Source: Opitutaceae bacterium
GTDB lineage: Bacteria > Verrucomicrobiota > Verrucomicrobiia > Opitutales > Opitutaceae
Length of the DNA: 64,000 nucleotides
NCBI GenBank assembly: GCA_016794625.1
Contig: JAEUGY010000032.1
Coordinates: 1 to 64,000, forward strand
Direction: 5' to 3'
Each line of letters starts with the position of its first letter. The first letter of the stretch is position 1. Positions 36,727 through 47,028 of the stretch are shown piece by piece. The translations under genes and the position numbers were made by a program. The notes beneath the pieces were generated by a model that did not search any database, was not told the DNA's origin, and saw nothing but the letters and a program-made list of their open reading frames with translations.

Positions 36727-38568
36727 ATGTCGCTCTCGCTCATCCGCAAGTTGTGTCTCCATTTGGGATGGAGACAGTGGTGGTTGATCTTGGCTCTTGT
36801 CGTGGGCCTGGCTGGCGGGATTCCACTGCGTGGAGAGGGGCCGACACCCGCCGCGTGGTTCGAGAAATTGCCCGCCGAAGGAAGTCTGGCCGAGATTCGG
36901 GCCATTGCGGCTCGTGAAGGCTGGCAAAGGGTCGCTGATGCGCTGTTTCAGGGAGCGAAGCAGGCCTACCTTCAGGATCGGCTGGATCTGGCAAGTGCCT
37001 GGCTCAATGTGGCGCGTTGGGGAGGGCTTTTTGCGGAGGAAGAAAGCCACTTCATCGAGCGTTGGGTGGCAGCGATCAATCAAGCCAGGGTGGGACATCC
37101 CAACATGGCGCGAGACTATACCTCCGTCCCGGGGCGTACGTTGGGTGACTTTGCTTCTCCGGAATTACAGCGGTGGCTATTGGCCAATCGAGGATTCTCG
37201 GACATCTTTTTTGAACAGCTTTCACCCTGTGATTCGATTCCCGAGGTTCTCCGCATTCTGGGTGGATTGCTGGAAAACGATCGGTTGACCTTTGAGACTT
37301 ATGCCTCGCTGGCGCTGGCCGTAGCCTTGGTCTATGACGTTCCTCCTCCCCCGGGATGGCCTCATGCCCAAGTCAGCGAAGCTGTCCTGCCTCGACGCTT
37401 GCCGACGCCGTCGAGCGCCTTTGGCTTTCTAGTCGCGGCGGACAGATCAGGTCGAACGCTCCATCGACTGGCCCATTTGCCGACGGAGCAGCTCAAACAT
37501 GTGGTGGATTTTGCTGCTCCGTTGGCGGAGTTGACCTGGGCGCAGAGTGCAATCCAGGTGCCCCTCGCCCGGCTGGCAGCCACGTATGAGGCGGTTCGTT
37601 ACCGTTTGGACCGAGTCTCCTCCAACGAGATGATCTGGCCAGGCTCGACGTACGACCTGGCCACGGTTCTGGCAACCGGAGGGATCTGTGTGGATCAAGC
37701 CTATGTGGCCACGCAGGTCGGGAAGGCGCGGGGAGTTCCAACCATGATTTTTCGGGGAGCGGGCTTGGATGGTCGACATGCCTGGTTTGGATTTCTCGAT
37801 GGGAACCGGCGCTGGCAGATGGATGCAGGCAGGTTCGCGGAACAGAAGTTTGTGACCGGACTCGCGCACGACCCGCAGACGTGGGGTGATTTGTCGGACC
37901 ATGAAATCCAGTTTCTTTCCGAAGGGTTTAGACTTTTGCCGCGGTTTCGGCAGGCGCAAACCCACGCCGGGTTTGCTTCCGCGGCTCTTGGCATGCGAGA
38001 CCTGCCGGCGGCGAGACAGGCGGCTCGAAAGGCGATCAACTACGAGTCTCGCCACGTCGAAGCGTGGGAGATCCTCCTCACATCGCTTCGTTTGCTGAAG
38101 GAGGATCCGCGCGTGGTGGAGGCGAGTTTGCGCGAGGCATCCATCGCGTTTCAACGGTATCCTGATCTTCAGCTTCGGTTTGCCCGAGAGGTTTCTGACA
38201 GCCTGCGAGCCCGCGGCGAGACCAGCGCAGCGGATTACGAGGAGCGGCTGCTCGCGCGGAAAAACCAAGGGCAACGGGTGGATCTTGCCATTGATCAAAT
38301 GGCCTCCGAGCTGGCCCGGGCTCTGGAACAGCAGCCCGCTTTCGAGCAGATGCGGCTCTTTCGCGGAGCGGTTGAGCAGTTCGGGCGCGGAGCTGGTATG
38401 GACTTCCTCGATCGAATTGTACGTCCCTTCGTCCGGCACTGGGTGAAAGCAGGCCGGAGTGCCGAGGCCGCGCGGGCACTGGAGCATGTTCGGCTGGTGA
38501 TGGCCCCCCCGGCGGGCAGTCAGTTGGAGAAGGAGTTGCTCGGGCTTGTGGTCGAGACGAAACGTTGA
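36727..38568 (+). CDS. Transglutaminase-like protein with membrane anchor (unknown role)
   Basis: The 613-residue protein has an N-terminal hydrophobic segment (WWLILALVVGLAGGIPL), either signal peptide or anchor, then a helical region and a transglutaminase/cysteine-protease-like core. A Cys-His-Asp triad is visible as C321 (GGICVDQAYV), H351 (DGRHAWFGF) and D366 (WQMDAG). The C-terminal 200 residues are helical and repeat-like (AARQAARKAINYESRHVEAWE), suggesting TPR units. It may act on peptides or peptidoglycan in the periplasm. The ATG at 36727 directly follows the clpC terminator T-tract, so there is no ribosome site; a start slightly downstream such as TTG near 36751, or readthrough expression, is possible. 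Confidence 0.7.
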   Translation: MSLSLIRKLCLHLGWRQWWLILALVVGLAGGIPLRGEGPTPAAWFEKLPAEGSLAEIRAIAAREGWQRVADALFQGAKQAYLQDRLDLASAWLNVARWGGLFAEEESHFIERWVAAINQARVGHPNMARDYTSVPGRTLGDFASPELQRWLLANRGFSDIFFEQLSPCDSIPEVLRILGGLLENDRLTFETYASLALAVALVYDVPPPPGWPHAQVSEAVLPRRLPTPSSAFGFLVAADRSGRTLHRLAHLPTEQLKHVVDFAAPLAELTWAQSAIQVPLARLAATYEAVRYRLDRVSSNEMIWPGSTYDLATVLATGGICVDQAYVATQVGKARGVPTMIFRGAGLDGRHAWFGFLDGNRRWQMDAGRFAEQKFVTGLAHDPQTWGDLSDHEIQFLSEGFRLLPRFRQAQTHAGFASAALGMRDLPAARQAARKAINYESRHVEAWEILLTSLRLLKEDPRVVEASLREASIAFQRYPDLQLRFAREVSDSLRARGETSAADYEERLLARKNQGQRVDLAIDQMASELARALEQQPAFEQMRLFRGAVEQFGRGAGMDFLDRIVRPFVRHWVKAGRSAEAARALEHVRLVMAPPAGSQLEKELLGLVVETKR

Positions 38569-38589
38569 ATCGAAGTCTCTCGTCCTGTC

Positions 38590-39456
38590 TCACGCCACCG
38601 GGCGAAGATACTCGAGAGCACGCAATGCCGCGGCGGCTCGTGTTTCACAGCCCAGCTTGCGGAATAGGTTCTCCACGTGTTTGTGGATCGTTCGGGGACT
38701 GGTTCCAAGGATGAGTGCAATGTCCGGATTCGATTTGCCCTGCGCTATCCAAAAAAGCACTTCGGATTCGCGAGCGGTCAGTCCCAGTGACCCGAGCGCT
38801 TCTGGACCGGGCGAGGGCACGTCTTCCTGCAAAAGAAAAACCTCGGGTTCCACTCCGAAGGCGGAAAGCCGTTTTTCGATGAGCGTACCGTGGCATTCGG
38901 GGAGCTTCGTTCCGTCCCAGCCTGGATGATGGCGATGCAGCAGCGTGCGGGCCGTGCGGGTTGAAAACAAGAGTTGACGGTCCGCAGCGACCAGCACGAT
39001 CGCGCGATCCAGTGACTGCGCGAGTTGGTTCTCGGCCTCCAATCGCATGGCCAGTTCCTCCTCGAGTGCTTGGCGCAGTCGACGGAGCTCAAGATGGGCG
39101 CGAACACGGGCGATGACTTCCGCCACGTAGATGGGCTTGACGATGTAGTCGACCGCGCCGGACTCGAACGCTCGAACTTTTTGTTCTACATCGTCGAGCG
39201 ATGTCATGAAGAGAATGGGAACATCCCTCCAGGCGGGATCCTTCTTGATCGCGGCGCAGGTCTCAAACCCGTCCATCCCGGGCATGATCACGTCCAGCAG
39301 GATAAGGTCCGGCTTTCCGTGCCTCAATTGTTCAAGCGCACCGTGCCCGCTTTCTGCGACAAGCACGCGATATCCGCGGTCGGCAAGAGCATCCAGCACC
39401 AGTCCGATATTGGCCGGTACATCATCGATCACGAGAACGGTGGCACGCTCATTCAT
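38590..39456 (-). CDS. Response regulator with receiver and LuxR-type DNA-binding domain
   Basis: The 288-residue protein has a receiver domain (DD at 11-12, phospho-acceptor D55 in [13 protein letters not shown], Thr in FMTSLD, Lys in IVKPI), a coiled-coil linker ([19 protein letters not shown]), a short PAS-like part (about 140-200, [14 protein letters not shown]) and a C-terminal LuxR helix-turn-helix ([20 protein letters not shown]). Its start overlaps the stop of the hybrid kinase gene (ATGA), so the two are translated together and should form a pair. Having a sensor-like module between receiver and HTH is unusual. Target genes are unknown. Confidence 0.92.
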   Translation of the reverse strand: MNERATVLVIDDVPANIGLVLDALADRGYRVLVAESGHGALEQLRHGKPDLILLDVIMPGMDGFETCAAIKKDPAWRDVPILFMTSLDDVEQKVRAFESGAVDYIVKPIYVAEVIARVRAHLELRRLRQALEEELAMRLEAENQLAQSLDRAIVLVAADRQLLFSTRTARTLLHRHHPGWDGTKLPECHGTLIEKRLSAFGVEPEVFLLQEDVPSPGPEALGSLGLTARESEVLFWIAQGKSNPDIALILGTSPRTIHKHVENLFRKLGCETRAAAALRALEYLRPVA

Positions 39457-42400
39457 GAGGGGCTGATTCCCAGCAGATCCGAGAGAAGGATGCGAATGCG
39501 TTCCATCTGGTAGCCTTGGATAAGCGCATCCAACGACCCCGCCAGGTGTAGCAGGGAGGGGTCTTCCTTATGCCGACGTTGCCAGCACACCTGAAGTTCC
39601 TTGACGTCGCCCATGCGCGCCAGATCGAGCAACTCAAGCAGCGCGGTGCGTTGCGACGCTGTGGGGGGCGGCTTTCGCTCGCTGGCGGTGGATAGGGCGT
39701 CGCGCGGGAGCGTGGGTCGTCCCTGTTGCGGTCCCAGGTCGAAGAGCGATGCGAGCGTCTGCAGGAGCTCGGTTTCCCGAAAGGGTTTGGGTAGAAAGGC
39801 ATCCCCCCCATGGTGCGACGGCGAAGTCGCTTCGGGGCCGAGCACTCCGGCCGACATGATGAGGATTTTGGGAGTCGGCTGGATGAATCCCCGGATCCAG
39901 CGCGCCACGTGCTCTCCCGGGATATCTGGCAGGCGGAGGTCGAGAATTACGAGATCGGCGCAATGGGAGGAAAGCCAAACCGTCGCCGCGGTTCCCGAGA
40001 CGGCCTCGGCTACGTCAAATCCCATCGGGCTGAGGAACTCGTTCAATACAGCCCGATTCAAGGCGAGATCGTCGACAATCAGAACCCTTCGGTTTTGGCC
40101 TTTATGGCTGGGGGCATGAGGGCTGGCGTCCGAGGCAGGAGGATGGAGAGAGGGGGGCAGGACGGGAACGGTAAGCTCGACGGTAAAGCAGCTTCCTTTA
40201 CCCGGTTCGCTGCGGACGCTCAGGGTTCCTTGCATCAAGTGAACAAGCCGGTGGGTGATGGCCAGACCGAGACCCGTACCTGGCTCGGCCGGACGCCCAT
40301 GGCCGGCCTGCTGGAAAGGCTGGAAGAGCCGCTGCTGATCGTCGGCGGAGATGCCCGCGCCACTGTCCTCGAAAACCAGGCATAACCTGTAAGGAGAGGA
40401 CTGCCCTGGGAGTACTCCGGGAAGCATTTCGGCGGTGATGACGAGGCTCACTCGGCCGCGTGAGGTGAACTTCACGGCGTTGCCTGCCAAATTGTCGATG
40501 ATCTGTCGGATCTTTTGGCTGTCGGCCTCGATCCAGTCCGGGACGCTGGGATCAATTTCCAGTTGGAATCGCAGCCCGCGCGATTCCGCTCTCGACTGAT
40601 GCGGTGCGGCTGCATCCTGCAGCAAGGTTCTCAACGAAAACGGAGCTGGATTGAGTTCCATCCGGCCAGACTCGATTTTCGAAAAATCGAGCACCTCATT
40701 GATCATGTGCAGGAGGTGTTCCCCGCTCGTGGCTACGATTCTCACCCGATCGCGGTCCGCGTCCACCAAGGCAGGTGACTTCATGAGGATTTGGCTGAAT
40801 CCTATGATACCATTGAGAGGTGTCCTCAGTTCGTGGCTCATGCTGGCGAGGAACAAGCTCTTGGCGCGATTGGCAGATTCGGCCTGGTCTCGTGCTTGGG
40901 CGAGTTCTTCGGTCCGTACTGCGACCACGGACTCCAGTTGCCGGCGCGCGTGTTCAGCCCGACCGACGCGCCACTGGATGAATGCCGCGATCGTGCCCAG
41001 GCCAAGCAGGCAGTAAACGACGTAGGCGGCGGTGGAGCGATATAGGGGTGGAACAATGCGAAATCCAAATGCGGCAACCCGTCCCACGCGGCCGTCGGAG
41101 TCGCGCGCCTGGACTTGAAACGTATACGTGCCTCCGGGGAGGTTCGTATATCGTGCTTCGGCCGGTTCAGTCCAATCGGACCAGTCGTCGTCGTAGCCCA
41201 CGAGTCGGGTTCGATAGCAGAGCGCCGCCCCCGTATCGTTTCGTGGAACCGTGAACTCGAAGAGAATGGGCTCTCGACTGTAAGCGAGCGTTGGGCTGCT
41301 TGAGGTGGGTCCCCACTTCCCTTGACCCGCCTGACTCATAACACGAATTCTTGCATCGGGGGAGGACGGGGAATGGCGGGCGACCTGACCGAGGTCGACG
41401 CGAACGAGCGCGTCGCGACCGCTGACCCACAGCGTTCCTTCATCGTCGGAGTCGCCTTCATGAACGATGGTATAGGCTCCAAGGTACCCAGCGAGCTGAC
41501 TGACGACGTGGGGCAGTGGGCTCCAGGTCCAGACACCTCCGGTCTGACCCGAGATCTTGCCAATCCGGAGTGCGTCCAAGGCATCGGCGTGGCCGACTTG
41601 TGCGAAAAAAGTTCCGGGACCTGAGCTGACCACGGGGTGAGTGTAGGACCCCAAGGTCGCGGTTGAGGCAAATGGGGCAGACGGTTCAAAACGATCGTGC
41701 GCGGAGTTGTACCGAAAAACGCCCATCGCTGAGGTAAAGAGAGGGCCGTCGGGCGTCTGAATGACACGGGTCCATCCAGAATCCGTTGGAAGTCCGTGGC
41801 TACCGGGCTGGTAAGTGTGAATCTCGGCTTGCTGCCAAGGCGCGGAGGGTGTGGTGCGTAGGACCCGCGTGATCCCGTGCCCGGTCGAGCCAAGCCAAAG
41901 CGTGCCGTCCGGTGTCTCCAGCATGGACTGGACCTCGTGGGAATAGCCCGGAATATGCCCCTCATCGATCAGTGATCCATCGGGCGAAAACCGCACCGTT
42001 CCCACGCCGAGCAAGCGACCCAAGAAGTAGCGATCCGGATCCGTTTTGGAACGGATGAATTCAACGACCGGTTCCGAACCTGCCAGGAGGAGCTGCGGTG
42101 GCCCGTCTTCGGCGGTGCGGAATATACCGCGATCTGTCGCGATCAGAAGTCCGGTGTCGTGAAGCGCCAATTCGCGCGCAAAGCGAGTCGGAAGCGTGAC
42201 AGCCACCAGACGGGCCGATTTGCCCTTTTCTCCGGGGGCCAGACGATAAAGCCCTCCATCGGACGACCAGTAGGTCTTCCCCCGCCAGGAGAGGGAGTCG
42301 AACAGGATCGCTGGCCCTCTCCCATTCGCGGCATCAAAGAGGGTAATCCCGGTGTGACGCTCAAGTCGTGAAATTCCCCCTTGGGTGGCGATCCAGAGCC

Positions 42401-43310
42401 CGCTGGAGTCATCTTCGTGTAACCAGTAAATCAGGTCGTTCGACAGGCGATCTTCCGCTTCCGTCCAGTGATGGAGCAGCTGACCTTCAGAGTCGAAAAG
42501 AAGAAGGCCGCGTTCTGAAGCGAGGGCGAGGGTACCATCGCGCAATCGGCTGAGCATTCTCAGGCCGTTTGCTCGGATCGCTTCCGACAGCGGACTCGAA
42601 GTCGCTGTGAGGACGTCCCCGGCGAGGCGATAGGTGGCGCCGGTTTCCGTCGCGACGAGCGTCACTCCAGGCTCGTCGTGCTCGACTAAAGCGACGAAGC
42701 GCGGCCGGGCGATCTCGGGTTCGCGGGAAATCAGATGAAATCCGGATTCCTTCCACCGGTAGAGACCGTCTCCGATGCGACGCAAAAAGAGGGTACCTCC
42801 CACGACGCGCAACTGGGCGGGCGTTTCCGTCGGGAAAACAAAGGCACTGAACCGGCCCTTTTCCCATCGCAAGGCCGCCCTGCTCGTGACGAACCACACG
42901 GCTGATTCCAGAGCGGCGCTGCTCCAGGTCACGTCGAGCGGCGGAGTGTCCGGTGGCAGCGCGTGTTTGAGGGATTGGAAGGCAAGCCGACCGTCGCGGC
43001 CTGGAGAGAGCACGCCGAGATCTCCTGTCGCGGCCACGTAAACGGTGCCGTCCGGCATCGCGGTGAGGCTGCGAATCCACGACGTACCGACGGGGATCTT
43101 GCGCCAGCGGGTACCGTCGAATTCGATAACGTTGCCGTAGATGCCACCGTAAACAATGCCCTCGGTGGATTCGGTGAGACAAAATACCTGATGATGGCCT
43201 TCGTAGTCCCGAGGCAGGAATGTTCGTACGACGGGACGGCCTTCGTTGCTACCCCGGGCAACCCAAGCGAACGCGAGAGCGAAGATCAGGCAACAGAGTG
43301 CGGGGCGCAT
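39453..43310 (-). CDS. Hybrid sensor histidine kinase with two-component propeller sensor
   Basis: The 1285-residue protein is like hybrid two-component sensors that read polysaccharide fragments. A signal peptide (ends ARGSNE) leads to a periplasmic propeller made of Reg_prop repeats (for example [43 protein letters not shown]), a Y_Y_Y domain ([20 protein letters not shown]), one membrane helix ([20 protein letters not shown]), HisKA with H826 ([12 protein letters not shown]), an HATPase, a receiver with D1124 (LVILDLRLP) and a short helical C-terminal part. It is upstream of and overlapping the response regulator. The ligand is not known. Such sensors usually control nearby sugar genes, but here no such genes are adjacent. 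Confidence 0.93.
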   Translation of the reverse strand: MRPALCCLIFALAFAWVARGSNEGRPVVRTFLPRDYEGHHQVFCLTESTEGIVYGGIYGNVIEFDGTRWRKIPVGTSWIRSLTAMPDGTVYVAATGDLGVLSPGRDGRLAFQSLKHALPPDTPPLDVTWSSAALESAVWFVTSRAALRWEKGRFSAFVFPTETPAQLRVVGGTLFLRRIGDGLYRWKESGFHLISREPEIARPRFVALVEHDEPGVTLVATETGATYRLAGDVLTATSSPLSEAIRANGLRMLSRLRDGTLALASERGLLLFDSEGQLLHHWTEAEDRLSNDLIYWLHEDDSSGLWIATQGGISRLERHTGITLFDAANGRGPAILFDSLSWRGKTYWSSDGGLYRLAPGEKGKSARLVAVTLPTRFARELALHDTGLLIATDRGIFRTAEDGPPQLLLAGSEPVVEFIRSKTDPDRYFLGRLLGVGTVRFSPDGSLIDEGHIPGYSHEVQSMLETPDGTLWLGSTGHGITRVLRTTPSAPWQQAEIHTYQPGSHGLPTDSGWTRVIQTPDGPLFTSAMGVFRYNSAHDRFEPSAPFASTATLGSYTHPVVSSGPGTFFAQVGHADALDALRIGKISGQTGGVWTWSPLPHVVSQLAGYLGAYTIVHEGDSDDEGTLWVSGRDALVRVDLGQVARHSPSSPDARIRVMSQAGQGKWGPTSSSPTLAYSREPILFEFTVPRNDTGAALCYRTRLVGYDDDWSDWTEPAEARYTNLPGGTYTFQVQARDSDGRVGRVAAFGFRIVPPLYRSTAAYVVYCLLGLGTIAAFIQWRVGRAEHARRQLESVVAVRTEELAQARDQAESANRAKSLFLASMSHELRTPLNGIIGFSQILMKSPALVDADRDRVRIVATSGEHLLHMINEVLDFSKIESGRMELNPAPFSLRTLLQDAAAPHQSRAESRGLRFQLEIDPSVPDWIEADSQKIRQIIDNLAGNAVKFTSRGRVSLVITAEMLPGVLPGQSSPYRLCLVFEDSGAGISADDQQRLFQPFQQAGHGRPAEPGTGLGLAITHRLVHLMQGTLSVRSEPGKGSCFTVELTVPVLPPSLHPPASDASPHAPSHKGQNRRVLIVDDLALNRAVLNEFLSPMGFDVAEAVSGTAATVWLSSHCADLVILDLRLPDIPGEHVARWIRGFIQPTPKILIMSAGVLGPEATSPSHHGGDAFLPKPFRETELLQTLASLFDLGPQQGRPTLPRDALSTASERKPPPTASQRTALLELLDLARMGDVKELQVCWQRRHKEDPSLLHLAGSLDALIQGYQMERIRILLSDLLGISPS

Positions 43311-43369
43311 CGGTCCGGCTTCGATCGTGAAGGAGTTATCCAGGGAGGTCCGCTCGGCGGCGGCCCGGT

Positions 43370-44188
43370 TTAGCCGGAAGCGCGCGGGCGCCGAACCAGG
43401 AGGAACAGCCCTGATACGACCATGACCAGCGAGTAGAGCGTGCCGCGGCTCAGTCCAAGAACAAGGCTCGCATCCGGTTCCCGGAACTGTTCACAGATGA
43501 CCCGGGCAATGGCGTAGCCGACCAAGTACTCTCCTGCGAGACGGCCAGGCTGGGTTAAGGTGATCGAGCTCTTCCAGAAACGCGCCTGCAGGTAGACCAG
43601 CAAAACAAGCCCCTCCAAGGCTGCTTCATAAAGTTGGGAAGGATGCCGAGGCGGGATCAAGGGGAGCGGCATGCCAGGCGAACCACTCTCGGGAAAGATC
43701 ACCGCCCAGGGTACCGTGGAGATGCGACCCCATAACTCGCCGTTGATGAAGTTCGCGATCCGACCGAGCAACAGCCCAATTGGGGCCACGCTGCAGACCA
43801 GATCCGACAAGTGCAGAAACGGGATCTTGCGTCTTCTGGCGTACCAGGCGAGGGCAAGGGTGACTCCGACGAGTCCGCCGTGAAAGGACATGCCGCCCTC
43901 CCAGACCCGCACGAGAATCATGGGGTTGGCGGCGACTGAGTCCCATTGATACAAAAGAAAGTAACCGATTCGGCCGCCGAGGAGGACACCCACGACCAAC
44001 GCAGCCATGAAGTCGCCCACCTGCTCCTCCGGCAGGCGCGACTTTTGTCGCCTCGCGTAGCGGACCAAGATCCAGGCCGCGATGACAAAACCCAAAACGT
44101 AAGCCAATCCGTAGTACCGGATTCCAATGGTATCCGTGAATCGGAAAAGAAAGGGACTCCAGTCGTGGATCCAGAACGGCGTGGTCAT
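43370..44188 (-). CDS. lgt: Prolipoprotein diacylglyceryl transferase
   Basis: Lgt attaches diacylglycerol to the lipobox cysteine of prelipoproteins, the first step in lipoprotein maturation, in the inner membrane. The 272-residue protein has seven or so helices and the signature [14 protein letters not shown], plus the conserved MSFHGGLVG and IRYYGLAY motifs. ATG 44188 is chosen since the longer frame lies in the CNNM gene. It follows that gene after ten bases and is probably cotranscribed. Confidence 0.96.
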   Translation of the reverse strand: MTTPFWIHDWSPFLFRFTDTIGIRYYGLAYVLGFVIAAWILVRYARRQKSRLPEEQVGDFMAALVVGVLLGGRIGYFLLYQWDSVAANPMILVRVWEGGMSFHGGLVGVTLALAWYARRRKIPFLHLSDLVCSVAPIGLLLGRIANFINGELWGRISTVPWAVIFPESGSPGMPLPLIPPRHPSQLYEAALEGLVLLVYLQARFWKSSITLTQPGRLAGEYLVGYAIARVICEQFREPDASLVLGLSRGTLYSLVMVVSGLFLLVRRPRASG

Positions 44189-44198
44189 GATGCGATTC

Positions 44199-45284
44199 TC
44201 AGGGCTTGGGAGGGGGACTGAACGGTGTGACAGCACCGTCGGCCGGGCGCCGGCCGCGTGGCTGGCTTTGTCGTTGGAGCTTCGCTCGTGCGAGCTCGCG
44301 CATATCGACCGCCACGTCATCCTTTTCGAAGATTTCTCGACCCAGGAGTTGCTCCATGACGTCTTCCATGGTGACCACGCCGGACGTCGACCCGAATTCG
44401 TCCACCACAACGAGCAACTGTTGGTGTGTCTTGAGGAAGACCTGAAGAGCGTTGGCTGCCGTCACGGTTTCAGGAATGAAATGCACCTCCTGCATCAAGG
44501 ACTCGACGGTGACGAGATCCTGGTCGTTGGCCTTGGCTTTCAGCAGGTCGCGCCTCCGCACGAGTCCAACCACGTCGTCCAGGCTACGACCGAAGACCGG
44601 CATACGACCGAAAGGCACATTGGGGTACTCGCGAAACACCTCGTTGATCGTGGCTTGTTTCCGCAACGCGGTGACGACCGTGCGAGGTGTCATGATCTCG
44701 CTCACGCGAACGTCATCCAGAGCGAGAGCGTTTGTGATGATGCTGGACTCGCTGCGGGTGAGGGTTCCTCGTTGCGCGCCGCGTTCGGCCAGCAGAATGA
44801 TTTCCTCGTCGGAGTCGTTGGTTTCCTTGGCTGGACCGATAAAGAGTCGAACCACCAGGTTGCTGACATAGGTCACGGGACGCAGAGCGCGCGTAGCGTA
44901 CCACATCGGATAGACAAAGTGGGGCTGGAGCGCGCGTCGATAACTGACCCCGATGCTTTTCGGTAGAACCTCGGCAAAGATCAGGATGATGATGGTGAGC
45001 GCGGCCGAAATAGCTCCAAGAGCGGCATCGCCAAACATCCGCGTGGCCAGTCCACCGATGATGACCGAGCCCAACGTATTGGCCATCGTGTTCAACGTCA
45101 GGATGGTCGAAATGGTCTCTTCCAAGCCGAGTTTCAGGCGTTCAAGCCTTTCCCCACGTTGAGGTCGCGCTTTCTTCAGAGATTCAATTTCAGCGACCGT
45201 GGTGCTGAGGATCAGCGCCTCCGAGAGGGAGCAGATGAAGGATACGCTCACCGTCAGAATAATGGCGGTCAAAAGCAGGGTCAT
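44199..45284 (-). CDS. CNNM/CorC-type transporter protein with CBS domains (hemolysin family)
   Basis: The 361-residue protein has an N-terminal CNNM (DUF21) membrane domain with about four helices (LLLTAIILTVSVSFICSLSEALILST, SVIIGGLATRMF, ALTIIILIFAEVLPKS), a CBS pair (VSEIMTPRTVVTAL, TVESLMQEVHFIPET) and no clear C-terminal CorC_HlyC domain. Characterised relatives export magnesium or sodium ions. It heads a minus-strand row CNNM-lgt-kinase-regulator. ATG 45284 starts at the first helix. The ion is unknown. Confidence 0.9.
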   Translation of the reverse strand: MTLLLTAIILTVSVSFICSLSEALILSTTVAEIESLKKARPQRGERLERLKLGLEETISTILTLNTMANTLGSVIIGGLATRMFGDAALGAISAALTIIILIFAEVLPKSIGVSYRRALQPHFVYPMWYATRALRPVTYVSNLVVRLFIGPAKETNDSDEEIILLAERGAQRGTLTRSESSIITNALALDDVRVSEIMTPRTVVTALRKQATINEVFREYPNVPFGRMPVFGRSLDDVVGLVRRRDLLKAKANDQDLVTVESLMQEVHFIPETVTAANALQVFLKTHQQLLVVVDEFGSTSGVVTMEDVMEQLLGREIFEKDDVAVDMRELARAKLQRQSQPRGRRPADGAVTPFSPPPKP

Positions 45285-45303
45285 AACGAGAAGCTTAGGG
45301 TGC

Positions 45304-45338
45304 CCCCCGGCGAAGCGACAAGATTTGCCGGGGGTTTT
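45304..45338 (+). promoter_or_regulatory. Terminator-like hairpin in the divergent gap before gcvT
   Basis: CCCCCGGC (45304-45311) pairs exactly with GCCGGGGG (45327-45334) around a 15-base loop, followed by TTTT. It reads as a plus-strand terminator, yet the only plus gene in reach lies downstream (gcvT at 45414). It could be a leader attenuator of gcvT or a 5' hairpin of the CNNM message. It does not show the GGAGA boxes of a glycine riboswitch. Confidence 0.45.
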
Positions 45339-45413
45339 GCTCTTTCTACTCCCTCGCGTTGATCCACGAATCCTTCTTGCGCCGTCCAAGGTCGTTGGGC
45401 CTCATGGTGTGTG

Positions 45414-46514
45414 ATGCAGGCCCCAAGGCGTACGCCGCTTTACGACTTTCATGTCGCCCACGGAGGGAGAATGGTGGATTTCGCCGGCTGGGAGATGCCG
45501 GTGCAATATCGGAGCATCCTCGAGGAGCACAAAGCGGTCCGCCGAACCGCGGGATTGTTCGATGTGTCCCACATGGGGGAGGTGGAGGTTCGCGGAGCGG
45601 ATGCGCAAAAATTCCTTAATTTTTTGCTTACTAACGATCTAGGTAAGATGTACCCGGGTCGAGTTGTCTACTCACCCATGTGCAATCCCGCCGGGGGCGT
45701 GGTGGATGACCTCTTGGTCTATCAGAAGAATCAGGAAGAGTACTTTCTTTGCATCAACGCTGGAAACATCGAGAAAGATGTGTCGTGGATGCGACTGCAG
45801 GCGGCGGGGTTTGAAGTAGAGATTATGAACCGGTCGGACGAGTATGCCCTCGTCGCGGTGCAGGGCCCCACGGCAGCGAACATCGTTCAATCGGTGACGG
45901 GGGCTAAGCTTGGGCTGCTCAAGTATTATCACTTTGTGGAGGCCACCGTCGGCGGGATCCATTGCTTGATCAGTCGAACCGGCTACACGGGCGAGGACGG
46001 CTTCGAGCTTTATCATGCGGCGGGAGACGCACCAGCCCTCGCTGCGCTCTTGATGGACGCCGGCAAAGCGCACGGACTGGAGCTGGCGGGACTCGGCGCG
46101 CGGGATTCGCTGCGACTGGAAGCGGGATATCCGCTTTATGGACACGAACTATCCGATGAAATTTCACCGCTGGCTGCGGGCTTGGCCTGGACCGTCAAGC
46201 TGACAAAGGGCGGGGACTTTGTCGGTCGGGAAAGTCTAGAACGGGAACGGACGCAAGGCTCCGTCGGGCGCGTGCTGCACTTTCGAACCGGCGATCGTCG
46301 CATCGCGAGAGCGGAGACCCCGGTGCTCACGGCGGAAGGAGTGCGGGTTGGCCGCGTGCTTTCCGGCACGTTGTCGCCCATGTTGAATGAGGCAATCGGG
46401 TCCGTCTGGGTTCAGACGGCGGCGACGGACTCACCCCTTTTCGTGGATCTCCGCGGTGCGCTGGTGCGATTGGTGATCACGCGTCCGCCTTTTGTTGTTT
46501 TGAAGCGAACTTAA
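45414..46514 (+). CDS. gcvT: Glycine cleavage system aminomethyltransferase (T protein)
   Basis: T protein takes the aminomethyl group from lipoyl-H protein, releases ammonia and makes methylene-tetrahydrofolate. From ATG 45414 it has 366 residues (a GTG one codon earlier is possible). Visible family features are FAGWEMPVQY, the LFDVSHMGEVEVRGADA segment, ISRTGYTGEDGFELY and the folate-binding Asp near QKFLNFLLTNDLGKM. It is followed after 18 bases by gcvH. The P protein gene is not next to them, unlike in most gcvTHP operons. Confidence 0.95.
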   Translation: MQAPRRTPLYDFHVAHGGRMVDFAGWEMPVQYRSILEEHKAVRRTAGLFDVSHMGEVEVRGADAQKFLNFLLTNDLGKMYPGRVVYSPMCNPAGGVVDDLLVYQKNQEEYFLCINAGNIEKDVSWMRLQAAGFEVEIMNRSDEYALVAVQGPTAANIVQSVTGAKLGLLKYYHFVEATVGGIHCLISRTGYTGEDGFELYHAAGDAPALAALLMDAGKAHGLELAGLGARDSLRLEAGYPLYGHELSDEISPLAAGLAWTVKLTKGGDFVGRESLERERTQGSVGRVLHFRTGDRRIARAETPVLTAEGVRVGRVLSGTLSPMLNEAIGSVWVQTAATDSPLFVDLRGALVRLVITRPPFVVLKRT

Positions 46515-46532
46515 ACTCGTTTTTCTGAGCCC

Positions 46533-46913
46533 ATGAGCCAAATCCCAGCTGACCTCCGTTATGCCAAGTCGCACGAATGGGTACGTGCCGAAGCCGATGG
46601 GAGTGTGACCGTTGGCATTACCGATTATGCCCAAAACTCCCTGGGCGACATCACTTACGTCCAACTACCGAAAGTTGGGACGGCCCTGGCGGCCGGAGCC
46701 GTGTTTGGGGTGGTGGAGAGTGTCAAAGCGGCCTCGGATCTGTACACTCCGGTGGCCGGGGTCGTGTTGGCAGCCAATGCGAACTTGGAGCAATCGCCCG
46801 AGACCGTGAACAAGGATCCCTTCCACGAAGGCTGGATGATACGGATCCAGCCGACGACGGCGGTTCCGAGCGAGCTATTGGACGCGACCGCTTACGCCGC
46901 TCTCACGCGCTAA
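46533..46913 (+). CDS. gcvH: Glycine cleavage system H protein
   Basis: The H protein carries the lipoyl arm of the glycine cleavage complex. The 126-residue protein has the lipoylation lysine K65 in VVESVKAASDLYTP and the usual start RYAKSHEWVR and end region NKDPFHEGWM. It directly follows gcvT. It needs P and L proteins encoded elsewhere. Confidence 0.97.
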   Translation: MSQIPADLRYAKSHEWVRAEADGSVTVGITDYAQNSLGDITYVQLPKVGTALAAGAVFGVVESVKAASDLYTPVAGVVLAANANLEQSPETVNKDPFHEGWMIRIQPTTAVPSELLDATAYAALTR

Positions 46914-47028
46914 CCGGCGGTTTGACTAGGGCGCGTTGGTGCGAACCGCGCGAATCTGGGATATTCGCGAGGAAATCCAGCATTCACGCTTTTCCTGACG
47001 CTCACATGGCGTTAGGTTTTCCTCGTCT

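Noticed and set aside
45285..45413. Glycine riboswitch before gcvT
   Set aside because: No aptamer core motifs are visible and the gap is too short for a tandem riboswitch plus expression platform.
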